This document shows positions 34,718-42,623 of a DNA stretch of 64,000 bases, piece after piece. Each line of letters begins with the position of its first letter. The stretch's first letter is position 1. The DNA comes from Sphingomonas sp. CL5.1 (GTDB lineage: Bacteria; Pseudomonadota; Alphaproteobacteria; Sphingomonadales; Sphingomonadaceae): positions 3,217,001 through 3,281,000 of the forward strand of contig NZ_CP050137.1 in assembly GCF_013344685.1 (NCBI RefSeq), written 5' to 3'. The notes under the pieces were generated by a model. That model worked only from the letters and a program-made list of their open reading frames with translations. It had not been told where the DNA came from and searched no databases. The position numbers were made by a program, and so were the translations under genes.

Positions 34718-37700
34718 CTATGCAGCCTGCACCCGGCCCGAACGCTCCAGCTTGCCCCAGCCGACCACCCAACCGCCGATCGCGGAGCTGATCGCGCGCA
34801 GCACCACCCAATACATGATCTGGCGATAGACCAGCCGCTGCGCGACCAGCAGGAACGCCGGATAGCGCACCTTCCGCCCGTCCAGCCGATAAGCGACCCA
34901 GCCGCAGATCACGTCGATCACGGTGAAGCACAGCCAGTAGAGGCCCATCTTGCCCACATCGCCGCTGGTCTGCGCCCAGCCGTGCTGCTGGACGCGCATG
35001 ATCGTGCCGCCGATCGACAGCACTAGCGCGAGATCGATCAGCGGCGAGATCGCGGCGAAGGCGATCTGGAACAACCACGCCTGCGGCAACCCGATATGCG
35101 CCAGCCCCTTGGGCTTGCCGCTGGCGATGACGCCGCGATGCTTCCACAGGCATTGCAGCGTGCCGAACGCCCAGCGATAGCGCTGCTTGGCGAGCGCGCG
35201 GAACGTCTCCGGCGCCTCGGTCCACGCCACCGCGCGCGGATCATAGGATACGCGCCAGCCCGCGCGCTGGATCGCGATGGTCAGGTCCTGATCCTCCGCC
35301 AGCGTGTTCTCCGGATAACCGCCGACCGATTCCAGCGCCGCGCGCCGCCACGCGCCCACCGCGCCCGGCACCACCGTCATCGCGTCGAACCCGGCGAGCG
35401 CGCGGCGTTCGAGGTTCTGCGCGGTGATATATTCGATCGCCTGCCAGCGCGTGACGAGGTTCACGCGATTGCCCACCCGCGCGTCGCCCGCCACCGCGCC
35501 GATCGCGGGATCGGCGAACCAGCGCGTCAGGCGCGCGATCGTCTCCGGCTCGAACTGCGTGTCGGCGTCGAGCGCGATCACCACCTCGCTGTTCGCCTGC
35601 GCCAGCGCGCGGTTGAGCGCCGCCGCCTTGCCGCCGTTGGTGAGCGTCATCAGAGTGACGCGCGGATCGTCGGCGAACGCCTCCGCCACCAAGGCGCTGG
35701 TGCGGTCCTTCGATCCGTCGTCGGCGACGATCACCTCGATCCCCGGATAGTCGCTCGCGAGCACGCGGCGCACGGAAGCGACAATCACCCGTTCCTCGTT
35801 ATAGGCGGGAATGATGACCGACACGCTCGGATGGAAATCGGGCGGCACGGCGCGGCGCCGGCGCGTCTGTATCCAGGCCAGCCCGGCCATCAGCACCGCG
35901 CGCGCCACGCCCAGCACGATCGCGACATAGAACAGCCACGACAGCGCGATCGACAGCAGCGCGAGCGCGATGAAGATGCCGACGTCGGTCCGCACCGCGA
36001 GCAGGTCGCGCCCCCTCACCTCCGGCATCGCCACCGATTGCGGCAGGCCGACGAGCTGCGAGGCGGTGACGAAGCTGTAGCCGCGCGCGCGCAGCCCGGC
36101 GATGATCTGCGGCAGCGCCTCGACCGTCTGCTCGCGATTGCCGCCGCCATCGTGGAGCAGCACCACATTGGCCGACCGGTCCGGGGTGACGGCATCGACC
36201 TGACCGAGCACCTCGCGGATGATGGTCTGGGTCCCTGGCCGCTGCCAGTCGTTCGGGTCGACGTGCAGCCCGACCACCGTATAGCCATGTTGCTGCGCGA
36301 TCAGCGCCGGGCCGATCTCGTCGGCGGTGGTCGGCTCGGCGTCCCCGAAATAGGGCGCGCGGAACAATGTCATCGAACGGCCGGTATAGGCCTGCACCAG
36401 CCGCTGCGTGGTGTTCAGCTCAAGGTCCACCGTCCGCTCGCCCGAGAGCGCGAGATTGGGGTGGGTATAGGTGTGGTTGCCGATCTCCGATCCGTCCGCG
36501 ACGATGCGGCGCAGCAATTGCGGATGCTGCAAGGCATTCTCGCCGATGACGAAGAAGGTGCCGGGCACATGCTCGCGCTCGAGGATATCGAGGATCTTCG
36601 GCGTCCAGGTGGCGTCGGGGCCGTCGTCGAAGGTCAGCGCGATCTTCTTCGGCACCGCGCCGGCGCGCTGGACGACATAGGGCGTCGGCAGCGACACATA
36701 ATCCTCGCGCCGGATCATCGCGTCCTTGTCGTAAGCCACGCGGCGCTGGCCGTCGGTGGGGGAGGCGGTGATGCGCAATATCTCGCCCGATCCCTCCACA
36801 TCCACCTCGAGGTCCGCCTTCAGCTTGTCGAGCACCGGCACCTTGTTCGGCAGCTTCGTGCGGAAGGCGGCGAGCGCGTTCCAGAAGCCAGGGTCCTCGG
36901 TGCCGATCCGCCACATCGCGATATTGGCGATGCCGAGCCGGCGCAGCGCGACGAACTGGTTCCAGCTCGTCGCCGCGTCCAGCATCCATATCTGATGCTG
37001 CGTGCCGTCCTCGTTATAGGCGTAGCCGGCGTTGCCGCTGGCGGGATCGAAGGTGACCGGCGTGTCGGCGTTGCGCGCGGCGAGCCACGCCTCGCCGACC
37101 GACATCGCGTCGGCGGAATCGTCGTGCCAGTCATAGCCGTAGCTGCCGAGCGCGACGATCAGCTTGTCGTGCCCGACCTGCCGCAGCGCGTCCTCGACAA
37201 CCTGCACGAACCACGGCTGCGAGGCGATCGGCCCGGCCTTGCCGCTCTGCCAATGCTCGTCATAGGCCATCAGGATGACGTTATCGACGACGCGGGCGAA
37301 GCTGGCGAGCCGCCACTCCGGCTCGCCCGCCGGCACTGTCACGGCCAGCGTCGCGCTTTCGGGAAGCGCCTTGTTGAGCTGCGCGAGGAACGAGACATAG
37401 GCGGGCAGCACCTCCGGCGGGAGGTTCTCATAGTCCATCACCAGCCCGGCGGCGTGCTGGTCCGCGACGAAGGCGACGAGCCGCTGGATCGCCGCCTTGC
37501 GGTGGGCGCGGTCGCGCAGCATCGTGGCGGCGCCCTTGCCGTCCCATTGCGCGTTGATGATGTTCTGCACCATCGGCAGCAGCTTCGGCGGGCGCGCGGC
37601 AGCGGCCATCACCTGCGCAAGGCGCGGCGCGCGCGACTGGATGACATTGCCGGAGGCGTCGGTGGTCAGCACCGCCGGCACCACCCAGTCGAGCGAATTG

Positions 37701-38038
37701 ATGTGTCGTTGGAGCGAGGCGATGCTGCCGTCGTTGCCGGAGACGTAGAAACCGATCGTCACCGGCTTGCCGGCGGTGCCCTTGGTCGCCTTCGGCGTGC
37801 GCACGAGATGCGGCAGCCAGCGCGAGGCGGACCTGGTGGTTGGCGCGGCGTGCGGGTTGAATCGCTCCGCCTGGCGATGCGCGAAGGGCAGCGGCAGGTC
37901 AGGCCCCGACGGCACCGCGACCAGCGTCGAGGCGAAGGCGATCGCCACCAGCACGATCAGCGCGATCAGCACCGCGACCGATCGCCGCGCGCGCGTTCCT
38001 CGTCGGCCACTGGGATCGTAGAAGATCGGAGTATTCAA
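34718..38038 (-). CDS. Trifunctional GH18-like / polysaccharide deacetylase / GT2 glycosyltransferase
   Basis: A 1106-aa envelope protein. One N-terminal membrane helix (about 20-43), then a GH18-like domain (about 90-420, with GLVMDYENLP near 200 and MAYDEHW), a NodB deacetylase domain (about 460-670, TFDDGP near 470 and HTYTH), membrane helices (about 690-725), a GT2 domain (about 730-1000, VIIPAYNEERV near 739 and QRYRWAFG near 950) and further C-terminal helices. It probably makes and de-N-acetylates an extracellular hexosamine polymer, like PgaB plus PgaC in one chain. The start is a TTG at 38038; no ATG lies ahead of the first membrane helix. Substrate is unproven. Confidence 0.85.
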   Translation of the reverse strand: MNTPIFYDPSGRRGTRARRSVAVLIALIVLVAIAFASTLVAVPSGPDLPLPFAHRQAERFNPHAAPTTRSASRWLPHLVRTPKATKGTAGKPVTIGFYVSGNDGSIASLQRHINSLDWVVPAVLTTDASGNVIQSRAPRLAQVMAAAARPPKLLPMVQNIINAQWDGKGAATMLRDRAHRKAAIQRLVAFVADQHAAGLVMDYENLPPEVLPAYVSFLAQLNKALPESATLAVTVPAGEPEWRLASFARVVDNVILMAYDEHWQSGKAGPIASQPWFVQVVEDALRQVGHDKLIVALGSYGYDWHDDSADAMSVGEAWLAARNADTPVTFDPASGNAGYAYNEDGTQHQIWMLDAATSWNQFVALRRLGIANIAMWRIGTEDPGFWNALAAFRTKLPNKVPVLDKLKADLEVDVEGSGEILRITASPTDGQRRVAYDKDAMIRREDYVSLPTPYVVQRAGAVPKKIALTFDDGPDATWTPKILDILEREHVPGTFFVIGENALQHPQLLRRIVADGSEIGNHTYTHPNLALSGERTVDLELNTTQRLVQAYTGRSMTLFRAPYFGDAEPTTADEIGPALIAQQHGYTVVGLHVDPNDWQRPGTQTIIREVLGQVDAVTPDRSANVVLLHDGGGNREQTVEALPQIIAGLRARGYSFVTASQLVGLPQSVAMPEVRGRDLLAVRTDVGIFIALALLSIALSWLFYVAIVLGVARAVLMAGLAWIQTRRRRAVPPDFHPSVSVIIPAYNEERVIVASVRRVLASDYPGIEVIVADDGSKDRTSALVAEAFADDPRVTLMTLTNGGKAAALNRALAQANSEVVIALDADTQFEPETIARLTRWFADPAIGAVAGDARVGNRVNLVTRWQAIEYITAQNLERRALAGFDAMTVVPGAVGAWRRAALESVGGYPENTLAEDQDLTIAIQRAGWRVSYDPRAVAWTEAPETFRALAKQRYRWAFGTLQCLWKHRGVIASGKPKGLAHIGLPQAWLFQIAFAAISPLIDLALVLSIGGTIMRVQQHGWAQTSGDVGKMGLYWLCFTVIDVICGWVAYRLDGRKVRYPAFLLVAQRLVYRQIMYWVVLRAISSAIGGWVVGWGKLERSGRVQAA

Positions 38039-38123
38039 TTCGCTTTTCCCGGATCATGCCGCTTCGCCGCGGGCAGGACGCGTCCCTATAGCATGGTGCG
38101 GCGGGGACGCAGTGTTCGCCTTA

Positions 38124-39599
38124 TTACGCTTTTGTCACATCCGTCGGCGCGTCCGCGCGGCCGGCCGTCACCGCCAGCCAGCATAGCACGGGGACGGCGA
38201 CCGCCTGCCACAGAATGAACCCGGTACCGGGGGACCAGCCGAGCCAGTCGCTCGCGAAGCTGCGGATATGGCCGTCGACGAACGGCCCCATCACCACTTC
38301 GCGAAGCTGGAACGCCGCGCTCGGGCTGCCGTATATATCGGTCGCCGCCATGCAGGCGTTGATCGCGACCGACAGCACGATCACCTCCGCCGGCAGATAG
38401 CGCCCCGCGCCGCGCCCGCGCTTCGCCCATGCCGCCGCGACGCCGAGCGACAGCACGCCGACGATCGGCACCGAATGGCGCGGGCCGGTCGAATAGCCGC
38501 CGTCCCAATAGAAATAGCCGGCGTTGATCAGCAGGGTGATCGTCGCCACCGCCAGCACGACGAGGCCGATGTCGCGGGTCCGCCGGTCGCGGATCAGCAG
38601 CGCCACGCCCCACAGGCCGAGCAGCAGCACCGGCGCGAACCAGAACAGCCCGCGCTGCTGGCCGAAGGTGATGCGCCACAGCACCAGCGGATCGGGCAAG
38701 CCGACGCCGAACAGCCCCCGGTTCATGCCGTCGAAGCCGACCACGCCTTCATAGCCGAGCTGAAACGGGTTGCCGAAGGCGAACAGGTTGTAGGCGAACA
38801 GCGGCGCGAGGCCGATCAACCCGCCGGCGATGGCAAGGCCGAGGACCGTCACGCGATCCGCTCGCCGCCACGCGCGCCACGCGGTCCACAAGGCGATCGC
38901 GCTGCCCGCGACGACGGCGGGATATTCCACCACCACCGCCCAGCCGAGCACCAGCCCGAGTAGGAACGCGGGCCAGCGCCGCGTCTCCTCCCCGCTCGTG
39001 GCACGCAACGCCGCCCACAAGGCGATGACGTAGAGCGCGGCGAGCGGCGCATGGCCGAGCAGCGAGGTCGACCACGCCCAGGCCGGCGTCCCCAGCCCGT
39101 AGGCGACCGCCGCCGCCAGCCCCGCCGAGGCGCTGCCGGTGAGGCCCAGCCCCATGTCGAACAGCAGCAGCGCGGCGATCGCGGTGAGCAGCGCGGGGCC
39201 GGTCGCCACCGCCAGCCGTGTCCGCACCCGGATGAAGCGCGCGAACGCGCCGCTGCCGGTGATGAGCTGGAAATTGTTGCTGCGCGCCGGCGACAGGGCG
39301 TGGAGCGCGGCGACGGCGGGGATCGCCATCAGCGTCATCCCCGGCGCCTTGTCGAGATAGATGTGGTCGCCGAAGCGCGCCTTGTCGGTGGTGGCCGAAT
39401 CATATTGGTCGATCGTCGCCTCGCCGCGTTCGACGATCGCCAGCGTGGCGTAGAGGCGCACGGCGTTGTTGGTGTTCATCTCCCATGATCCGAACCAGCT
39501 GCAACTGGCCCAGACGAGCAGGAACAGCACGATCCTGATCGGGCGCAACCGCCCGTTGGCCCTGATCGGGCGCAACCGCCCGTCGACAATGCCGCTCAC
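38124..39599 (-). CDS. Polytopic membrane protein, GT39-like glycosyltransferase candidate
   Basis: A 491-aa protein with about 11 membrane helices. The segment DQYDSATTDKARFGDHIYLDKAPGMTLMAIP in the first periplasmic loop resembles the acidic loop of lipid-phosphate-sugar dependent glycosyltransferases (ArnT/PMT type), so transfer of a sugar at the periplasmic face is likely but unproven. The GTG start at 39599 overlaps the asparaginase stop (GTGA); the only in-frame ATG would delete the first helix. The first codons contain a 27-bp tandem duplication. Confidence 0.65.
   Translation of the reverse strand: MSGIVDGRLRPIRANGRLRPIRIVLFLLVWASCSWFGSWEMNTNNAVRLYATLAIVERGEATIDQYDSATTDKARFGDHIYLDKAPGMTLMAIPAVAALHALSPARSNNFQLITGSGAFARFIRVRTRLAVATGPALLTAIAALLLFDMGLGLTGSASAGLAAAVAYGLGTPAWAWSTSLLGHAPLAALYVIALWAALRATSGEETRRWPAFLLGLVLGWAVVVEYPAVVAGSAIALWTAWRAWRRADRVTVLGLAIAGGLIGLAPLFAYNLFAFGNPFQLGYEGVVGFDGMNRGLFGVGLPDPLVLWRITFGQQRGLFWFAPVLLLGLWGVALLIRDRRTRDIGLVVLAVATITLLINAGYFYWDGGYSTGPRHSVPIVGVLSLGVAAAWAKRGRGAGRYLPAEVIVLSVAINACMAATDIYGSPSAAFQLREVVMGPFVDGHIRSFASDWLGWSPGTGFILWQAVAVPVLCWLAVTAGRADAPTDVTKA
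39534..39583. repeat. 27-bp-period tandem duplication in the GT39-like gene start
   Basis: The 23-bp unit cctgatcgggcgcaaccgcc plus cgt occurs at 39534-39556 and 39561-39583, identical in both copies with four bases between. The period of 27 bp keeps the frame and duplicates nine residues (GRLRPIRAN then GRLRPIR) before the first membrane helix. Confidence 0.9.
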
Positions 39600-40081
39600 A
39601 CCGGGACGAAGGCGTTGGCGGCGCGGTCCTTGCGCACCTTGTCCGCCGGGAAGATCGTGCCGTTCATCGCGATCCACACGCCCGCCGGCGCGATCTGCGC
39701 GGTGGCGAAGGCCATGCCGAGGTTGAACGTCGCGTCGCTGTCCGCGAAACGTGCCGGGGCGAGCGCGCCGACCAGCACGATCGTCTTGTCCGCGATGCCC
39801 GCCAGCGCCTTCGCGGTCTCGGTCATCGTGTCGGTGCCGTGGGTGATGACGATCCGCCGCTCGGGCGCCTCGGCGGCGGCGCGGGCGATCGCCGCGCGAT
39901 CGGCGTCGTCAAGCTCCAGGCTGTCCTTGCGCATCAGCCCCTGAACGCGGAACGGCTTGCTCACCCGCGCGGTGGTGAGGAGCCGGTCCACCACGCTGTC
40001 GCCGATCTGATATTCGCTGAGCGCGTCGAAATAGAGCTTGTCGATCGTGCCCCCGGTGGTGAGCACCAATATGTCCGGCAT
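39596..40081 (-). CDS. Asparaginase N-domain protein (half length)
   Basis: A 161-aa protein matching only the N-terminal domain of type I/II L-asparaginases: VLTTGGTIDK holds the first nucleophile Thr and THGTDTMTETA the second Thr-Asp pair. Usual enzymes are about 330 aa with a C-terminal domain that completes the tetramer. The frame ends cleanly and is coupled to the next gene, with no remnant of a second domain, so it is a compact family member rather than a recent break. Activity is uncertain. Confidence 0.8.
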   Translation of the reverse strand: MPDILVLTTGGTIDKLYFDALSEYQIGDSVVDRLLTTARVSKPFRVQGLMRKDSLELDDADRAAIARAAAEAPERRIVITHGTDTMTETAKALAGIADKTIVLVGALAPARFADSDATFNLGMAFATAQIAPAGVWIAMNGTIFPADKVRKDRAANAFVPV

Positions 40082-40165
40082 AACGCAACCTCTTGCTGTC
40101 GGACGCTCCCTAACGCCCGCGCCGGGAAAGCGCGAGCGGGGAAGCGGCCGGCCGCGTCGGATGCG

Positions 40166-41551
40166 TTACTTGCTGAGATCGGTCAGCAGCGAGCGGAAAT
40201 AGGTGACGCCCAGCGGCACGTTGTCGACCGGCGTGCGCTCATTGAGGCCGTGGGAGAATTCGTCCGATTCCTTGATGAAGATCGGGCTGATCCCGTAGCT
40301 GGGGATGCCGACGGCACGGAAGTGCATCGAATCGCTCGCGCCGGCCGACATCGACGGGAACACCGGCACGCCGGGCCGCACCAGATGGATCGCCTTCGTC
40401 ACCGCATTCACCAGATCGGGGCGCAGCGGCGAGGCGTCGGTGGGGTTGGAGCCTTCTGTGACGTCGCTGAACTTGATGCCGGAATCGCCCGCCACCTTTT
40501 CCAGCTCGGCCATCACCGCCGCCGGTTTCACGCCGGGGAAGATGCGGCAGTTGATATTGGCGGTCGCGCGCTGCGGCAGCGCGTTGAGCGCATGGCCGCC
40601 CGACACCATCGTCGGCACGCAGGTGGTGCCGATCTGCCCGACATAAGCGGGATTGGCCGCCAGCGTCTCGATCGCCTGCTGGTCGGCGGGATTGGCGGCG
40701 AACGCCTTCATCGCCGCGCCGACATCCGGCGTCTGGAGCGGCGCGACGCCCTCGAAATACGCCTTGGTGATCGGCGAGATCTGCGGCGTGAAGCGATAGC
40801 CGTCGATCTTCACCAGCCCCTTGGACAGCTCGACGATCGCGTTCACCTTGCGCGGCGCGGAGGAATGGCCGCCGGGATTGGTGACGGTGAGCTGGAAATC
40901 GGCATAGGTCTTCTCGGCCGCGCTGATCGAGAGATATTCCGGCTTGCCGCTTTCGCTCAGCAGCCCGCCGCCGCCGTCGACATTGAGCACCATCTCCGCC
41001 GCGCCCTTCACCTTGCCGGCCAGCATGGCGGAGGTTTTCATCGTCGTCTCCTCGTCGCCCGAGAAGGCGAGGACGATGTCGCGCCGCGGCTTGTAGCCGG
41101 CGCGCTTCATGTCGATCACCGTGGCGGTGACGAGCGCCAGGTCCATCTTCATGTCGGTGGCGCCGCGGCCGAAGATGTAGCCGTTCTCGATCACGGGGGT
41201 GAACGGATCGCGCTGCCAGTCGGCGGGCTTGGCCTCCACCACGTCCATATGGCCGGAGATGACCAGCGCCTTCGCCTTCGGATCGGTGCCGCGCCAGCGC
41301 AGCAGCAGATAGGCGGTGTCGTCGACCGGCTCGACCGTGACGTCGGCGGCCGGGAAGCCCGCCTCGACGAACAATTGCTTGAGATAGGCGGCGAGCTGCG
41401 GCGTCTGGTTGCCGGGGCCTTGCACGCTGCGGAAAGCGATCGCGCGCTTGGTGATCTCCAGCGCGTTGTCGGCAGCGTTCGATGCCGGGGCCGCGTGCGC
41501 CGCGCCGGCGAGCAGGATGGAGAGGGTCGCCGCGAATCCGATTTTTTTCAT
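40166..41551 (-). CDS. Exported M20-family metallopeptidase
   Basis: A 461-aa di-zinc peptidase with a signal peptide (MKKIGFAATLSILLAGAAHA). VISGHMDVVEA gives the first zinc His and the general-base region, GRGATDMKMD the bridging Asp, and SGDEETTM the Glu pair. The dimerisation domain lies near 225-335. M20 enzymes act on small peptides or N-acyl amino acids. aaggtgg lies before the ATG. An unusual small-ORF element lies directly upstream on the same strand. Confidence 0.92.
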   Translation of the reverse strand: MKKIGFAATLSILLAGAAHAAPASNAADNALEITKRAIAFRSVQGPGNQTPQLAAYLKQLFVEAGFPAADVTVEPVDDTAYLLLRWRGTDPKAKALVISGHMDVVEAKPADWQRDPFTPVIENGYIFGRGATDMKMDLALVTATVIDMKRAGYKPRRDIVLAFSGDEETTMKTSAMLAGKVKGAAEMVLNVDGGGGLLSESGKPEYLSISAAEKTYADFQLTVTNPGGHSSAPRKVNAIVELSKGLVKIDGYRFTPQISPITKAYFEGVAPLQTPDVGAAMKAFAANPADQQAIETLAANPAYVGQIGTTCVPTMVSGGHALNALPQRATANINCRIFPGVKPAAVMAELEKVAGDSGIKFSDVTEGSNPTDASPLRPDLVNAVTKAIHLVRPGVPVFPSMSAGASDSMHFRAVGIPSYGISPIFIKESDEFSHGLNERTPVDNVPLGVTYFRSLLTDLSK

Positions 41552-41627
41552 GCCCCACCTTTTAGGTTGTTCTGGCGCGAGGCTAGCGCCGGATCGCGGG
41601 CGGGGAAAGCCGTGAGTTGGCCATCGA

Positions 41628-41723
41628 TCAGATATGAGAAGAGGTTGCCGGATACCTCCGAAGAAGCATCCGACAACCCCTAAACATGGTCAGCGGCCGG
41701 AGAGCTCCAGCCCGGGAGACCAT
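41628..41723 (-). CDS. 31-aa small ORF with strong ribosome-binding site (ORF2 of leader)
   Basis: A 31-codon frame from ATG 41723, starting MVSRAGALRPLTMFRG, with a perfect aaggagg five bases upstream. Six of 31 residues are Arg, two encoded by AGG, unusual for this GC-rich codon usage. Its 3' half lies inside a 16-bp hairpin, so ribosomes translating it would open that structure. It ends 77 bp before the M20 peptidase start. It may be a regulatory leader peptide rather than a functional protein. Confidence 0.5.
   Translation of the reverse strand: MVSRAGALRPLTMFRGCRMLLRRYPATSSHI
41640..41681 (-). promoter_or_regulatory. Long hairpin within ORF2, upstream of the M20 gene
   Basis: Arms 41640-41655 and 41666-41681 pair over 16 bases, with three G-U pairs on the minus-strand RNA, around a ten-base loop. 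It lies in the coding part of ORF2 and upstream of the M20 gene. The arrangement is what a translation-controlled attenuator or processing site would look like; a short TTCTC rather than a T tract follows. Confidence 0.55.
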
Positions 41724-41758
41724 GCGAGCCTCCTTGCCTGTGGATCGTGCCGTTGATT

Positions 41759-41775
41759 GGGGGAGGATACCCCCC
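41759..41775 (-). repeat. G5/C5 hairpin between the two small ORFs
   Basis: Five G (41759-41763) and five C (41771-41775) on the plus strand can pair around a seven-base loop, placing a very stable stem between ORF1 and ORF2 of the leader element. Confidence 0.5.
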
Positions 41776-41792
41776 GGCGCGATCCGGCGGCT

Positions 41793-41849
41793 TCAGAAGC
41801 GCGTCCCCCGAACGAACTGAACCGACCCCATTGCTGAACCATGAGACAT
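41793..41849 (-). CDS. 18-aa small ORF with full-length anti-16S Shine-Dalgarno (ORF1 of leader)
   Basis: An 18-residue frame, MSHGSAMGSVQFVRGTRF, starting at 41849. The 14 bases AAAGGAGGTGATCC (41864 down to 41851) are fully complementary to the canonical 3' tail of 16S rRNA and end one base before the ATG, giving a GGAGG-to-ATG spacing of 7. Such a complete match is rare and argues that this frame is translated or that the RNA sequesters ribosomes. I do not recognise the peptide. Confidence 0.55.
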   Translation of the reverse strand: MSHGSAMGSVQFVRGTRF

Positions 41850-41882
41850 CGGATCACCTCCTTTCGCTGGTTGAAGACGAAT

Positions 41883-41896
41883 GTGGCTCAAGCCAC
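41883..41896. repeat. Perfect 6-bp inverted repeat before ORF1
   Basis: gtggct (41883-41888) and agccac (41891-41896) flank two bases, 19 bp upstream of the ORF1 ribosome-binding site. Further upstream lie an 11-bp palindrome acaagtcttgt (41928-41938) and a TTAT-N7-TTAA match (41902-41916) one base away from the CtrA consensus. These probably mark the control region of the leader, but no clear -10/-35 pair was found. Confidence 0.45.
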
Positions 41897-41999
41897 GACC
41901 GTTATGTCGGGGTTAAATGGCAGATAAACAAGTCTTGTATTTCAGGCCCTTTTCAACGATCTTCATTGGCTGTTGCCCGGTCCCGAGGCAACGACTCGC

Positions 42000-42533
42000 T
42001 CAGCCCCGGCAATCCTCGATGACGCGCCCGATCTCGGCATAGGACGGCACGACCAGCACGGGCGCGCCCTCCTGCTGGAGCGCCACCCGGCCACGGCTGA
42101 ACGCCATCGCGTCGAGCAGCGGATCGTTCACCGCCAGCGCCGCCGCGACATAGGGGAGCGTGCCGCCGGTCGGCTGCACGGCAAGCGCGCGGCTGGCGCT
42201 GCTGGTGCGCACCGTGAGCGGCGCTGTCACCGCGCCGGCGCGTGACAGGTACATCCGCCGCTCGATCCGATCGCAGCGCAGCACCACCAATGCGTCCCCG
42301 CCATTGCCGAACATCGCGCGCGTGCCCCGGCTGTCGGCGGCGTAGCGCCATGTGCCGGGCGTCACCGGCCAATCGTTCCAGTCGCTCGCCAGCGGCGGCG
42401 GGGGAGCGATCGGCGCGGGCGCCGGGGCGGGGGCGGCGATCACCGGCGGCTGCCTGGGCTCCGGCGCGGCGACGCAGGAGGCGAGGGCGAACATGGCGAT
42501 GACGGGAACGGCGGAACGTGGCTGAAACGGCAT
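42000..42533 (-). CDS. Hypothetical lipoprotein
   Basis: A 177-aa protein with a lipoprotein signal: hydrophobic MFALASC with Cys at about residue 20. A proline/alanine-rich linker (PAPAPAPIAPPPP) precedes a small domain with WPVTPGTWRYAADSRGTRAMFG and VVLRCDR. I recognise no enzyme motif. The start at 42533 was chosen because it gives the lipoprotein signal. It is divergent from the PRC-barrel gene, with the stress promoter between them. Confidence 0.8.
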   Translation of the reverse strand: MPFQPRSAVPVIAMFALASCVAAPEPRQPPVIAAPAPAPAPIAPPPPLASDWNDWPVTPGTWRYAADSRGTRAMFGNGGDALVVLRCDRIERRMYLSRAGAVTAPLTVRTSSASRALAVQPTGGTLPYVAAALAVNDPLLDAMAFSRGRVALQQEGAPVLVVPSYAEIGRVIEDCRG

Positions 42534-42571
42534 GCCCCATGGTATGACCGGGCCAGCGCCGCTACTCAACC

Positions 42572-42597
42572 GGAACCGGCGCCGCGACGTATCGGTT
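42572..42597 (+). promoter_or_regulatory. EcfG-type general stress promoter
   Basis: GGAAC (42572-42576) and GTT (42595-42597) are separated by 18 bases, matching the GGAAC-N17/18-GTT pattern of alphaproteobacterial general-stress sigma EcfG promoters. It lies 27 bp before the likely start of a PRC-barrel gene, a class often under this sigma factor. Only core motif matching supports it. Confidence 0.65.
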
Positions 42598-42623
42598 CAA
42601 CGTGAATGGAAGGGATTCCACGG

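Noticed and set aside
35096-38218. Plus-strand open frame of about 1040 codons
   Set aside because: It is antisense to the GH18/deacetylase/GT2 gene, has Arg/His-rich low-complexity translation with no motif, and exists because GC-rich codons leave few stops.
39596-40081. Asparaginase pseudogene
   Set aside because: The frame is intact, ends in a coupled overlap with the next gene and leaves no downstream remnant, so decay is not supported.
41551-42000. tRNA or 16S rRNA fragment (plus strand carries the 16S 3'-tail-like ggatcacctcctttc)
   Set aside because: Only about 15 bases match the 16S end, no further rRNA sequence flanks it, and no cloverleaf is seen; on the minus strand it reads as a ribosome-binding site.
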